Positions 29,064-38,443 of a stretch of DNA of 64,000 bases are shown here, piece after piece (within the stretch, counting starts at the first letter, position 1; each line of letters starts with the position of its first letter). The translations under genes were made by a program, and so were the position numbers. Location: NCBI RefSeq assembly GCF_001189845.1, contig NZ_LFLZ01000007.1, positions 1-64,000 on the forward strand. Reading direction: 5' to 3'. This DNA is from Bradyrhizobium tropiciagri. GTDB lineage: Bacteria > Pseudomonadota > Alphaproteobacteria > Rhizobiales > Xanthobacteraceae. Under the pieces are notes generated by a model. That model made no database searches and was not told the origin of the DNA. It saw only the letters and a list, made by a program, of their open reading frames with translations.

Positions 29064-29537
29064 TTAAGTCTTTGCCTTTGCATCGATCTTGGCACCGATT
29101 TTGGTGGCAAGGCCGATGATCGCAAGCCGGTAGCCGTCGATGCCGAAGCCGCAAAGTGACGCGAAGGCGGCTTTAGCAGTGAACGAGTGGTCCCGGAAGC
29201 TCTCGCGGGCGTGGATGTTGCTGACATGAACCTCGACGGCAGGAATCCTGACCGCAACCAGCGCGTCATGCAGCGCGATCGAGGTATGGGAGTAACCGCC
29301 GGCATTGATGATGATGCCGACCGCCTTCTTGGCGTGGGCCTCATGGATGAAGTCGATCAGTTCGCCCTCGCGATTGGACTGCCGGCAGTCCGCGGTCAGG
29401 GCGAACTGGCGTGCGGTGTCCACGCACAGCTTCTCGACATCGGCGAGGGTGGCGTGGCCATAGGTCTCCGGCTCGCGCGTCCCCAACAGGTTGAGGTTCG
29501 GGCCGTTCAGCACATAGATCGTTCCGGCAGCAGCCAT
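29064..29537 (-). CDS. aroQ: Type II 3-dehydroquinate dehydratase
   Basis: 157 residues, the normal type II length. Converts 3-dehydroquinate to 3-dehydroshikimate in the shikimate pathway. Seen: [19 protein letters not shown] with the catalytic Tyr 26, [31 protein letters not shown], and the [15 protein letters not shown] segment that closes the active site. The start at 29537 (MAAAGTIYV) matches homologues; the frame is open upstream. The order aroQ-accB-accC is widespread in alphaproteobacteria. Confidence 0.96.
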   Translation of the reverse strand: MAAAGTIYVLNGPNLNLLGTREPETYGHATLADVEKLCVDTARQFALTADCRQSNREGELIDFIHEAHAKKAVGIIINAGGYSHTSIALHDALVAVRIPAVEVHVSNIHARESFRDHSFTAKAAFASLCGFGIDGYRLAIIGLATKIGAKIDAKAKT

Positions 29538-29761
29538 TCCAGAGGTTCCGGCGAAGGGGAAAGTGGGCCGGGTTATAGGTAACAACCGGCCGCAGGGGAA
29601 GCCTTTAGGTGAAATCGGAGGGTCTTCAACTGCCTCCCTCGGCCTGTTAGATAGCTGCTGTAACCCACGGAAATTGCTGGTTAACCAAATCTCGTGGAAG
29701 GTGCTCCCCGGCTGTGCTCCGGCCAGCCATCCACCGGCGACTGCGGGTTGCGCGGATGCAA

Positions 29762-29787
29762 AACCCCGCCCCTGGAGGGGCGGGGTT
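29762..29787 (-). terminator. Strong hairpin terminator
   Basis: AACCCCGCCCC-TGGA-GGGGCGGGGTT, a perfect 11-bp stem. On the minus strand it is followed by TTTGCATCC and lies about 50 bases after the stop of the DUF1236 gene, which it probably terminates. Confidence 0.75.
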
Positions 29788-29834
29788 GAGAGTGCGGCGA
29801 GGGTCCGTCGTGGCACCCCCGCGTCGAGGCCGGC

Positions 29835-30686
29835 TTAGCCCTCGATGATGTAGACGATCTCGTGGGTCTCCGGCTGCACGATGATGTAGCGGCCCTTGAC
29901 CAGGATGAAGTCATAGCCGCGCCACTGCGGATAGATCGTCACGACCCGTTCCGGCAGCGGATAGAAGTGCACGTCAGCCGGCACGCGGGTGCCCACGGCA
30001 ACGTTGAAGTTTACGTTGGTGGTTTCGGTGACGTGCTCCGACTTGATCGCGGTCGAGATCTCAGTGCGCTTCTCGGCCGGCGGAGCCGCGGTGGCCGACG
30101 TCGCCGCATTGCCGGTCGTGGTCTGGGTGCGGCTGGAGTCGTTGGTCTGGGCGCGGTTGGTGTCGGACGGGCTCTTGGTCTGAGCGTTCTGGTTGGTTGT
30201 GGCACCGCTCTTGTCGCGGCTCTCGGCGGCGTTGTTGCGCTCGCGGCCCTCACGGCTTTCCGCGTTCATCTTGCCGCTCTTGTCATGCTCCTCGGCCTTC
30301 ATGTTGCCGCTCTTGTCGCGGCCCTCGGCCTTCATGTCCTTGGAGCCCTCCTTGGAGCCCTTGGTGGACTCGTTCTCGGAGCTCATGCCCTTCGACTTTT
30401 GGGTATTGTCCTGCGCACCCTTGGTGGCCGTGCCCGACTTCTCGGACTCCGCACCCTTGGTGCTCGAGGATTCACCCGTCGTCGAATGCTCGGAACCCTT
30501 CATGCCGCCCGGTTCGCGCTGCATCGTGCCCGATGACGCGCCACCTGACGGTGCAGAGTGCTGCGTGGTCGCCCCACCGCCGGCGCCGGTTTCCTTGTTG
30601 GCGCCGCCTGCGCCCTGTGCATTCGCGAAGCCGGTACCGGCGATCAGGGCCGCAGCAGCGACCGAAATCAGAAAGCGTTTAGACAT
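29835..30686 (-). CDS. DUF1236 domain secreted protein with Lys/Ser/Glu-rich repeats
   Basis: 283 residues. A signal peptide (MSKRFLISVAAAALIAGTGF, cleavage near ANAQ) is followed by a long polar, disordered, Ser/Thr/Gly/Lys/Glu-rich region (about 25-205) that contains imperfect 11-12-residue repeats of the form K-A-E-x-x-D-K-S-G-x-M. The C-terminal DUF1236 domain (about 225-283) has VGTRVPADVHFYPLPERV, YPQWRGYDFILVKGRYIIV and EIVYIIEG. Good ribosome binding site GAGGAGG before 30686. A perfect EcfG-type promoter lies 41 bases upstream, so stress regulation is likely. Molecular function unknown. Confidence 0.88.
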   Translation of the reverse strand: MSKRFLISVAAAALIAGTGFANAQGAGGANKETGAGGGATTQHSAPSGGASSGTMQREPGGMKGSEHSTTGESSSTKGAESEKSGTATKGAQDNTQKSKGMSSENESTKGSKEGSKDMKAEGRDKSGNMKAEEHDKSGKMNAESREGRERNNAAESRDKSGATTNQNAQTKSPSDTNRAQTNDSSRTQTTTGNAATSATAAPPAEKRTEISTAIKSEHVTETTNVNFNVAVGTRVPADVHFYPLPERVVTIYPQWRGYDFILVKGRYIIVQPETHEIVYIIEG

Positions 30687-30726
30687 AGAAATTCCTCCTC
30701 GTCTTTTCAGCATTGCCCGCGCCGAC

Positions 30727-30751
30727 AACGGGAGAGGATGTGCGATGTTCC
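30727..30751 (-). promoter_or_regulatory. EcfG-type general stress promoter
   Basis: On the minus strand GGAAC (30751-30747), 16 bases, then CGTT (30730-30727): an exact match to the consensus of the alphaproteobacterial stress sigma factor EcfG. It lies 41 bases before the DUF1236 gene start. Confidence 0.75.
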
Positions 30752-30813
30752 TGTTGATTTGCGGTTCCCCGCGCTTTGTTTCCTGTGTGAATGCGCGATG
30801 AACAATCCGCGTT

Positions 30814-31746
30814 TCAACCGCAGGCCCAGTCGAACTCCATGCTCGCAAGATCGAGCTGGCCGTTGCCGCCGCCGAAATTGAAGCCGCCGAAATGCTCTTC
30901 GATCTCGAGATAGGTCGCGCTGTATTTCGGCGTCCATTGATTGGGAAACATCGTGCCGCCGAGATGGTTACGACCGTGCAACCGGTCGAGGCCTCGCGCA
31001 GTGCCGACCTCGCTATAGGGCGCGATGTAGTCGCCGAGCTCGCCCTTGTGCAGCAGATGATCGCGCGGCGGTTTGCCGACATTGGGATCGTCGTCGCGCG
31101 GCGCGAGCGCGATGCCGTAGGCATGGTGCCCGTTCGCGGGCACGTGGCCGAACAGCCGGTACCAGTATGTCTTCTCCAGCTCGTCGGTGCGACTGGTGCG
31201 GCCGACGTTGACGTCGAACGCCGTGCGCGCGGCGCCCTTCAAGAGCCAGCGCGGAGGCGAATTGGTTTCCAGCAACGGATTGCCGGCAAGCTCCGGCGGC
31301 TGGCAGAGCGGCCCTGAGAACTCGGCCTCGGTCAGCCAGATCGCCGCGAAATTGTGGTCAATGATGTCCTTCATCCGGAATTCCATCGGATGACGGTGCT
31401 GTCGATATGCGAAGTACGGCAGCAGATTCGGATCGGACGGACGCGCGATGGTCTCTGCCGCGAGATATTGCGCGACGGCGTCGATCTCGACGGGTTCGTC
31501 ATATTGCTGATCGGCGAACATCGCGAGCGCGACATAGGCATCGCCCTTGGCGCGATACTCCGCCGGGACGCGCAGCGTGAAGCAGTGCTGCATCGGAAAG
31601 CCGTCATGGGGACTGAGCGGCCATTGTTCGCTGCGAATGCCGGGCGGCAGGCCGTAGCACCAGCCGTGATCATGGTCGGAGCCGCGTTGCGGCGCCGTCT
31701 TCAGCAGCGTGAGGTCGTAGCCAAGGGTTGGCGGGGCCAGGGGCAT
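30814..31746 (-). CDS. Uncharacterised protein of 310 residues
   Basis: No signal peptide and no membrane segment. The protein is rich in aromatic residues, His and Pro (GSDHDHGWCYGLPPGI, FAYRQHRHPMEFRMKDIIDH, TYWYRLFGHVPANGHHAYGI, EEHFGGFNFGGGNGQLDL), suggesting a compact globular enzyme or binding protein, possibly with His-rich metal sites. I do not recognise the family. The frame is open to 31938, but upstream it crosses a terminator hairpin, so ATG 31746 is preferred despite a weak ribosome binding site. A stop at 30814 leaves 127 bases to the DUF1236 gene, which carries its own promoter. Confidence 0.72.
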   Translation of the reverse strand: MPLAPPTLGYDLTLLKTAPQRGSDHDHGWCYGLPPGIRSEQWPLSPHDGFPMQHCFTLRVPAEYRAKGDAYVALAMFADQQYDEPVEIDAVAQYLAAETIARPSDPNLLPYFAYRQHRHPMEFRMKDIIDHNFAAIWLTEAEFSGPLCQPPELAGNPLLETNSPPRWLLKGAARTAFDVNVGRTSRTDELEKTYWYRLFGHVPANGHHAYGIALAPRDDDPNVGKPPRDHLLHKGELGDYIAPYSEVGTARGLDRLHGRNHLGGTMFPNQWTPKYSATYLEIEEHFGGFNFGGGNGQLDLASMEFDWACG

Positions 31747-31820
31747 CGCGGGCGGCTTCCATTGTTGGTGTCGGCCCTTGGTTGCGGCCAGCGCGGACGT
31801 GGTTCGGTGCTGCAACAAAA

Positions 31821-31847
31821 AAATCCGGCTGCCTTGCAGCCGGATTT
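31821..31847 (-). terminator. Rho-independent terminator of the DsbA-like gene
   Basis: AAATCCGGCTGC-CTT-GCAGCCGGATTT, a perfect 12-bp stem. On the minus strand it is followed by a T run (TTTTGTTG; seven T counting the stem end) and lies 30 bases after the stop at 31877. Confidence 0.9.
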
Positions 31848-31876
31848 CGCTGAAAGAACGAGCTCTCGAAGGACGA

Positions 31877-32644
31877 TCAGCAGGTCGCCTTGCCGCAGCG
31901 GGCAATGCCGATCTTCTCCTTGAGACCTTCGACGCCAACCGCGCCGATCACCACCTGCTTGCCGATCACGTAGCTCGGCGTGCCGTTCATGCCCATGGAT
32001 TCGGCGAGGCGGAAGTTCTCCTCGATGGTCGCCTTGACCTCGGGGCTCGCCATGTCCTTCTCGATCTTGGTCATGTCGAGACCGACTTCCTTGGCGACCG
32101 CAAGGGCGCGCGCCTTGTCGGCGGCGCCGCGGCCGCCCAAGAGCTTCTGGTGAAACTCGAGATACTTCTTGCCGGTCGGATCCTGCATGCGCACGGCGAC
32201 CGCGACCTGCGCGGCCTCGACCGAGCCCTGGCTCAACACCGGGAATTCCTTCAGCACCACCTTCAGCTTCGGATCCGACTTCATCAGGTCGAGCATGTCG
32301 GACATTGCGCGCTTGCAGTAGCCGCAATTGTAATCGAAGAACTCGACGAAGGTGACGTCGCCGTCCTTGTTGCCGACCATGACGCCACGCGGCGAATTGA
32401 AGATCGCGTCGGCGTTCTTGGCGACGCTCTGCTCATGCTTCTCGGCCTCGGCGGCGGCCTGCCGCTTGCTGAGCTCGTTCATCGCCTCTTCGAGCACCTC
32501 GGGATGCGCGATCAGGTAGTTGCGCACGATGGTCTCGATGTCGCCGCGCTGGGTGTCGTTGAAGCTCTGCGCGGACGCCGTCAGCGGCGCGGCGCAAATG
32601 CCGAGCGCGAGCAGGGCAGGGGCAAGAAAACGAAGCGCTGGCAT
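31877..32644 (-). CDS. DsbA-family periplasmic thiol:disulphide oxidoreductase
   Basis: 255 residues. A signal peptide (MPALRFLAPALLALGICAAP, cleavage near ASAQ at 26) precedes an N-terminal helical dimerisation part (about 30-75), then a thioredoxin fold with FDYNCGYC (Cys 107 and 110), a helical insertion, and the cis-Pro loop GTPSYVIG. The CGYC pair and the N-terminal helices resemble the ScsC/Com1/BdbD-type DsbA relatives that act as oxidases or isomerases in the periplasm. A final pair of Cys (ARCGKATC) is unusual and could form a structural disulphide. Start chosen at the signal peptide with AAGGA upstream. Confidence 0.92.
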   Translation of the reverse strand: MPALRFLAPALLALGICAAPLTASAQSFNDTQRGDIETIVRNYLIAHPEVLEEAMNELSKRQAAAEAEKHEQSVAKNADAIFNSPRGVMVGNKDGDVTFVEFFDYNCGYCKRAMSDMLDLMKSDPKLKVVLKEFPVLSQGSVEAAQVAVAVRMQDPTGKKYLEFHQKLLGGRGAADKARALAVAKEVGLDMTKIEKDMASPEVKATIEENFRLAESMGMNGTPSYVIGKQVVIGAVGVEGLKEKIGIARCGKATC

Positions 32645-32731
32645 GGACAAAATCCTTGTTCGAGGTGGCCCGAGATACGGCATCGCCGTGGGCCGGTTTC
32701 GGTGATCGTTGTATGGAACTACGGTTTATTT

Positions 32732-34153
32732 CTAGTTGTTTTTCTGACCCGGCATCGGCTTGGCGCTCACAATGTCGTCAGCTTTGACCCAGCCGGGCGT
32801 GCCGATCGCGAACCGCGTCTTGGCGCGCGACGCCAGCTCGCGGGCGGTCTTGGCGTCGCCACGGAGATAGGCGGCCTGTGCGGAGGCGAGGTCGGCCTGG
32901 GCATAGTCGCCCTTGCGGCCATAGGCCATCGCAAGCTGGGTGTAGCCGAGCGGCGCCTCGGGCTCGCGCGCCACCGCGGCGCGCAGCATGTTGATCGCCT
33001 CGTCGGTGGTGGCCTTGTTGTCGGAGGCGACCAGCGCCTGGCCGAGCAGCATCTCGATCAGCGGTGAACTATTGGAGAGCTGCACCGCGCGGCGCAGCGG
33101 CGCGATGGCGTCCGCTGGCCGGCCGCCTTCGAGCAGGGCCTGGCCGCGCAGCTCGTAGAAATAGGGATTGTTGGGCTGGACCTGGATCAAGCCGTCGATC
33201 TGCGCGATCGCCGAGCGCAAATCGCCGTGCAGGTAGGTGGTGATCGCGCGCGCATAGCGCGCCGGCAGGCTGGTGTTGGACAGCGGATAGCGGCGGTAGA
33301 CCGTGTCCTGCCGTTCCATGAAGCCCGAGATCTTGGCGCGCATCATGTCGTGACGCAGCTGCAGCGCCGGGTCGTCCTTCTTGTCCCAATAGGGGCTCGA
33401 GCGCGCCAGTTCCTCAAGCGCCGAGACGCGATCGACCGGCATCGGATGCGACTGCAGATAGGGGTCTGCGCCGCGCGCGGCGAACAGGCTCTCGTCGGTG
33501 AAGCGCTTGAACGTCTCGTACATGCCCCGGGCCGACTGTCCGGTCGCGTTGAGGAACTTGACGCCGGCGCGGTCGGCGTTCTCTTCCTGCTGGCGCTGGT
33601 AGGACAATAGCGTGCGCTGAATGACCGATTGCGGCGCCGAGATCGCTGCCGCGCCGGCGCTGGACAGGCCGCCGCCGGCGCCGCGGCCGCCGGCACCCGC
33701 GGCGAGCGCGCCGACGCCGAGCAGCATCGCGATGATCATCTGGGTCTGCGCCTGCGCCAATTGCTCGCGCATCTTGGCAAGATGGCCGCCGGCCAGATGG
33801 CCCGTCTCATGCGCCAGCACGCCGATGATCTGGTTCGGCGTCTCCGATTGCAGCAGCGCGCCGTAATTGACGAAGATGCGGCGGCCGTCGGCGACGAAGG
33901 CGTTGAACGAGCCGTCGTTGATGATCACGATCTGGATGTTCTGCTTCTCCAGACCGGCGGCGCGCAGGATCGGCCTTGTGTATTCGCGCAGCAGCTGCTC
34001 GGACTCGGTGTCGCGCAACACCGGCGGGCCGTTCTGCTGGGCCTGCGCAGGGACGACGGGTCCAACGGCGAGCGCAACCGCGGTCAGCAGAGCGGTCAGC
34101 CTGAAGGCAGTCAGCTTGATAGTCCTGGTGCGCAGCGTGAGGCGGAAAAGCAT
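32732..34153 (-). CDS. M48 zinc metalloprotease with TPR repeats (BepA-like)
   Basis: 473 residues. A cleavable signal (residues about 15-39, ending PAQAQQ) leads into the M48 domain with HETGH (zinc His 115 and 119, Glu 116) and the third-ligand region QQEENADRAG, then HPMPVDRVSALEEL. From about residue 290 the chain is a TPR array (YARAITTYLHGDLRSAIAQI, LRGQALLEGGRPADAIAPL, MLRAAVAREPEAPLGY). This is the BepA/YfgC architecture: a periplasmic protease-chaperone that monitors outer-membrane protein assembly (known for E. coli BepA). It is immediately upstream of the DsbA-like gene and could be cotranscribed. Confidence 0.93.
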   Translation of the reverse strand: MLFRLTLRTRTIKLTAFRLTALLTAVALAVGPVVPAQAQQNGPPVLRDTESEQLLREYTRPILRAAGLEKQNIQIVIINDGSFNAFVADGRRIFVNYGALLQSETPNQIIGVLAHETGHLAGGHLAKMREQLAQAQTQMIIAMLLGVGALAAGAGGRGAGGGLSSAGAAAISAPQSVIQRTLLSYQRQQEENADRAGVKFLNATGQSARGMYETFKRFTDESLFAARGADPYLQSHPMPVDRVSALEELARSSPYWDKKDDPALQLRHDMMRAKISGFMERQDTVYRRYPLSNTSLPARYARAITTYLHGDLRSAIAQIDGLIQVQPNNPYFYELRGQALLEGGRPADAIAPLRRAVQLSNSSPLIEMLLGQALVASDNKATTDEAINMLRAAVAREPEAPLGYTQLAMAYGRKGDYAQADLASAQAAYLRGDAKTARELASRAKTRFAIGTPGWVKADDIVSAKPMPGQKNN

Positions 34154-34392
34154 GGCGATCTATCGGCGATGACGGACCGCGCCGGTGCAAACGCGGGTTC
34201 CGGGGCCGACCGGATCGTGCGCGTGGCGCAGTCTGTTGTTTTTGCAGTTCTTCTTCACGCGAACCGGGTATTCACTTGGGGTATTCACCTGGCCTGAAAG
34301 CGGTATAAGGAGCCACCGAATGCGGCCAGTCTGGGGCGGTCGCAGATCACGGGAACCCAAATCCGGCCGCGGCCGTGCAATAGCAGAAATCC

Positions 34393-35579
34393 ATGCTTGA
34401 AGCGACAGCGAGAGACCGTGTGAGCAGCCTTTTGACAGCGTCCGGGCGGAGCGATGTTCCGCCGTTCATGGTGATGGACGTGATGGCCGCCGCGGCGCGA
34501 ATCGAGGCCGCGGGCGGCCATGTCATCCACATGGAGGTGGGGCAGCCCGCCGAGGGCGCGCCGAAGCAGGCGATCGCGGCCGCGCAGGCTGCGCTTGCCG
34601 GCGGGCGGATCGACTACACCTCGGCGCTCGGGATTCCCTCGCTGCGCGCGCGCATCGCCTGGCATTACCGCGACACGTATGGCTGCGTGGTCGATGCCGA
34701 GCGCATCATCGTCACGACCGGCTCGTCCGGCGGGTTCATCCTGGCGTTCCTTGCGATGTTCGAGCCGGGCGACCGGGTCGCGGTCACCGTGCCGGGCTAT
34801 CCGCCGTACCGGCACATCCTGACTGCGCTCGGCTGCGAGCCGGTGCTGATCGAGACCTCAGGCGACACCCGCCATGCGCTGACCGGCGAGGCGCTGCTAT
34901 CAGCCCATCGCAAGGCACCGCTGAAGGGCGTGCTGGTCGGCAGCCCCGCCAACCCGACCGGCACCATGATGTCGCGCGAGGCGCTGTCGAGCCTGATGGC
35001 GGCCGCCGACAGCGCGGGCATCCGCTTCATCTCCGACGAGATCTATCACGGCCTCGACTACGCATTCCCCGCGGTGACCGCGGCGGAGCTATCGCCGAAC
35101 GCGCTCGTGATCAACTCGTTCTCGAAGTACTTCTGCATGACCGGCTGGCGCGTCGGCTGGATGGTGGTGCCCGACGTGCTGGTGCGGCCGATCGAGCGGC
35201 TGCAGCAGAACCTGTCGATCTCGGTGCCGACCCTGTCGCAGATCGCCGCCGAAGCGGCCTTCGACGGCCGCGAGGAGATGGAGGCGATCAAGCGCGGCTA
35301 TCAGGAGAACCGCCGCATCCTGATCGAAGGCCTGCCGAAGGCCGGGCTGACCAAGTTCCTGCCGGCCGACGGCGCATTCTATCTCTATGCCGACGTCTCC
35401 GACTTCACCTCCGACAGCTTCGCCTTCGCCAGCGAGATGCTCGAGAAGGCGCAGGTCGCCGCGACCCCGGGCGTCGATTTCGATCCGATCCACGGCCGCG
35501 CCTTCATCCGATTTCCTATGCGCGCTCCGCGGCGGAGATGCAGGAAGCAGTTGCGCGGATCGCGCATTGGCTTAAATAG
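34393..35579 (+). CDS. Class I/II aminotransferase, with a one-base deletion near the end
   Basis: A PLP-dependent fold type I aminotransferase. Seen: VIHMEVGQPAEGAP, TSALGIPSLRARIAWHY, GSPANPTGTMMSREAL, DEIYHGLDY and NSFSKYFCMTGWRVGW with the PLP Lys 245. Frame is intact to about 35512, where CGATTTCC stands for an expected CGATTTTCC; with one added T the protein ends SYARSAAEMQEAVARIAHWL at 35577-35579, giving about 396 residues. Without it the frame runs to 35616 with a nonsense tail. Substrate is probably an aspartate-, alanine- or aromatic-type amino acid; sequence alone does not decide. Likely a sequence error. Confidence 0.88.
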
Positions 35580-35764
35580 CCCGCAATCTTCAAGAGCCCT
35601 CCGCCTTGTCGGCTAGATTGGTTTCGCAAGCGCCAGGCCGTGTTTCGGCGGCGCGGGACGCGACAGATCGCCGCGGATAAACGGCAGGGCCCGCACAGTT
35701 CCATTTGACTTGAACGGCCAAGTTGATCTTGGCTATTTCCGCCATTTCTGAGGGGGAGTGACAC

Positions 35765-37099
35765 ATGGCAACGGTAACCGTTGCCACGGCTTCACCGGCG
35801 CCTGCCGGCAGCAAGCCGTGGTACAAAATTCTCTATGTCCAGGTCCTGATCGCGATCGTGCTCGGCGCGCTGGTTGGCGCGTTCTGGCCGCAGCTTGCCA
35901 CCAACGACTGGATCAAGGCGCTCGGCGACGGCTTCATCAAATTGATCAAGATGGTGATCGCGCCGATCATCTTCTGCACGGTGGTCTCGGGCATCGCGCA
36001 TATACAAGATGCCAAGAAGGTCGGCCGCATCGGCGTCAAGGCGCTGGTCTATTTCGAGGTGGTCTCGACCTTCGCGCTGGTGATCGGGTTGCTGATCGGC
36101 AATCTGGTGAAGCCGGGTGCGGGCTTCGGCAGCGCGGCGGCCAATGCGCAGGCGGTCGCCAATTATGCCAAGCAGGCGGAGGCGCAGAAGAGCGTCGACT
36201 TCGTGCTGCATATCATTCCGGACACCGTGGTCGGCGCCTTCGCGCAGGGCGAGATCCTGCAGGTGCTGCTGTTCTCGGTGCTGTTCGGCTTTGCGATCAT
36301 GGGGCTGGGCGAGCGCGGCCACACCATCCGCTCGTTCATCGACGATGCCGCGCATGCGGTGTTCGGCGTGATCTCGATCGTGATGCGGGCGGCGCCGATC
36401 GGCGCATTCGGCGCGATGGCCTTCACCATCGGCAAGTTCGGCACCGGCGCGATCCTCAACCTCATGGGGTTGATCGCGACGTTCTACCTGACCGCCGCGC
36501 TGTTCGTGTTCGTGGTGCTCGGCATCATCGCGCGGATCGCCGGGTTCTCGATCTTCAAGTTCCTGGCCTACATCAAGGACGAGCTCCTGATCGTGCTCGG
36601 CACCTCGTCCTCCGAGAGCGCGCTGCCATCATTGATGGAGAAGCTCGAACGGCTCGGCTGCTCGAAATCCGTGGTCGGTCTCGTGGTGCCCACGGGCTAC
36701 TCGTTCAACCTCGACGGCACCAACATCTACATGACGCTGGCGACGTTGTTCATCGCGCAGGCGCTGGGCTATGACCTCTCGTTCAGCCAGCAGCTCACGA
36801 TCTTGGTCGTGGCGATGCTGACCTCGAAGGGCGCGTCCGGCATCACCGGCGCGGGCTTCATCACGCTGGCCGCGACGCTTGCGGTGGTCGATCCGCGGCT
36901 GGTGCCGGGCATGGCGATCGTGCTCGGCATCGACAAGTTCATGAGCGAGTGCCGCGCGCTGACCAATCTGTGCGGCAACGGCGTCGCCTGCGTGATCGTC
37001 GCCTGGTGGGAGGGCGAGCTCGACCGCGATAAGCTCAATGCCAATCTCTCAAGGCAGATCGATCCGACCGACATGGAGACCGCGCTGACGACGGATTGA
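35765..37099 (+). CDS. dctA: C4-dicarboxylate:H+/Na+ symporter
   Basis: 444 residues, the normal DctA length. Takes up succinate, fumarate and malate; in rhizobia it feeds bacteroids in nodules. Typical blocks: [19 protein letters not shown], the re-entrant loop [17 protein letters not shown], the NMDGT-type motif as [24 protein letters not shown] and [14 protein letters not shown]. The ribosome binding site GAGGGGGAG lies just before ATG 35765. No dctB/dctD pair is adjacent, and I see no convincing sigma-54 promoter upstream. Confidence 0.96.
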   Translation: MATVTVATASPAPAGSKPWYKILYVQVLIAIVLGALVGAFWPQLATNDWIKALGDGFIKLIKMVIAPIIFCTVVSGIAHIQDAKKVGRIGVKALVYFEVVSTFALVIGLLIGNLVKPGAGFGSAAANAQAVANYAKQAEAQKSVDFVLHIIPDTVVGAFAQGEILQVLLFSVLFGFAIMGLGERGHTIRSFIDDAAHAVFGVISIVMRAAPIGAFGAMAFTIGKFGTGAILNLMGLIATFYLTAALFVFVVLGIIARIAGFSIFKFLAYIKDELLIVLGTSSSESALPSLMEKLERLGCSKSVVGLVVPTGYSFNLDGTNIYMTLATLFIAQALGYDLSFSQQLTILVVAMLTSKGASGITGAGFITLAATLAVVDPRLVPGMAIVLGIDKFMSECRALTNLCGNGVACVIVAWWEGELDRDKLNANLSRQIDPTDMETALTTD

Positions 37100-37112
37100 T
37101 CCGCGTCCGCGG

Positions 37113-38345
37113 CTAGAAGCGGTCTAACCGATACGGCGAGGTGTCCACCGAGGATGCCTCGCCGTTCATCGTTTCGGCCAGCACCCGCGCCGTTGCGGGG
37201 CCGAGCGTGAAGCCCTGATGGCCGTGACCGAAATTGACCCACAGTCCGCGATGGCGCGGCGCAGGCCCGAGCACCGGCAGCATGTCGGTGGTGCAGGGGC
37301 GGGTGCCGAACCACGGCTCGGGCTCGACCCGGCTGCCGATCTCGATCAGCTCGCGCGCGGCAGCTTCCGCGTAACCGAGCTGGATCGGCGTCGCCGGCGC
37401 ATCGGGACTGGTCAGCTCCGCGCCGGTGGTGATGCGGATACCCTTGGCCATCGGCGCCATCGCGTATCCGTTCGCAGTGTCGACCAAGGGCAGGTCGAGC
37501 GAGCGGCCGCCCTGATAGTGCATATGGTAGCCGCGCTTGCGCACCAGCGGAATCCGGTAGCCGAACTTGCGCAGCAATTGTGGCGACCACGGCCCGAGCG
37601 TGACGACGACGTTGGCGGCATCGATCCGGCCGCCGGTGGTGTCGACCGACCAGCCGGACGTCGTCTGCGTCAGCGTCCGCGCATCGCCGTGCAGCAGCGT
37701 CCCGCCGAGACGCTCGAACAGGCCGGCATAGGCGGACACCAGCCCGCCGGGGTCCGACACGGTCCACGGCCCGAGCCAGTGAATGGCGCCGGGCAGGTCG
37801 TCACGCAGCAAGGGCTCCGCCTTGGCGAGCGCCTTGCCGTCAAGCACGCGAAACTGCACGCCGAAGTCACGCTGGTTCTCTTCGGCGACCGCGATCGCCT
37901 GCTCGAGCGCAACCGGATCGCGATGCAGCAGGCGATAGCCGGCGCGGCGGATCAGATTGTCGGCATGCGCATCGCGGATCAGCGTGTCGTGCTCCGCGGT
38001 GGCGTAGGCGATCAGGCGCGCCCAGGCGAGGGTGGCTTCGCGGTGCCGCTCGGGCGTCGAGTTCCACCAGTAGCGCAGCAGCGGACCGGCGTGCTGCGGC
38101 AGCGAGGCCAGGCGATAGCGCACGTCGTTGGTGCGTCCCATCGCGATCCTCGCGAGCGTCGCCGGATCGCGCGGCATCGGATAGGGCCGCACCGCCTCGC
38201 TCTGAATGATGCCGGCATTGCCGTAGCTGGTTTCGCGGCCCGGTTCCTTGCGGTCGACGAGCGTCACTGACCAGCCGCGGCGCTGCAGGTGCAGCGCCGT
38301 GCTGACGCCCACCATGCCGCCGCCAAGAACGATCGCGCTTTGCAT
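37113..38345 (-). CDS. FAD-dependent D-amino acid dehydrogenase-like oxidoreductase
   Basis: 410 residues of the DAO/DadA family. The N-terminal FAD-binding GGGMVGVSTALHLQRRGW motif, RETSYGNAGIIQSEAV, the GYHMHYQGG region and GLWVNFGHGHQGFTLGPATA at the C-terminus are typical of D-amino acid dehydrogenases, which oxidise D-amino acids to keto acids and pass electrons to the respiratory chain. The start is ATG 38345. The open frame upstream of it (to 39317) belongs to the shifted end of rne, crosses the rne terminator and must not be merged with this gene. It converges with dctA, 13 bases apart. Confidence 0.92.
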   Translation of the reverse strand: MQSAIVLGGGMVGVSTALHLQRRGWSVTLVDRKEPGRETSYGNAGIIQSEAVRPYPMPRDPATLARIAMGRTNDVRYRLASLPQHAGPLLRYWWNSTPERHREATLAWARLIAYATAEHDTLIRDAHADNLIRRAGYRLLHRDPVALEQAIAVAEENQRDFGVQFRVLDGKALAKAEPLLRDDLPGAIHWLGPWTVSDPGGLVSAYAGLFERLGGTLLHGDARTLTQTTSGWSVDTTGGRIDAANVVVTLGPWSPQLLRKFGYRIPLVRKRGYHMHYQGGRSLDLPLVDTANGYAMAPMAKGIRITTGAELTSPDAPATPIQLGYAEAAARELIEIGSRVEPEPWFGTRPCTTDMLPVLGPAPRHRGLWVNFGHGHQGFTLGPATARVLAETMNGEASSVDTSPYRLDRF

Positions 38346-38400
38346 TGCATCCGTCTCCGTCAGGCTCCGTGCGCCTGACGAACGGATTGCCTGTCCAATA

Positions 38401-38428
38401 AAAACGCCCGGCGTAAACCGGGCGTTTT
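38401..38428 (-). terminator. Intrinsic terminator of rne
   Basis: AAAACGCCCGG-CGTAAA-CCGGGCGTTTT, a perfect 11-bp stem lying 15 bases after the rne stop. With A runs on one arm and T runs on the other it can work in both directions. Confidence 0.9.
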
Positions 38429-38443
38429 GACTTGCGCGTTGCG

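Noticed and set aside
35600..35764. Sigma-54 promoter before dctA
   Set aside because: No TGGCAC-N5-TTGC sequence could be found. Only a poor sigma-70-like TTGACT near 35705 is visible, too weak to list.
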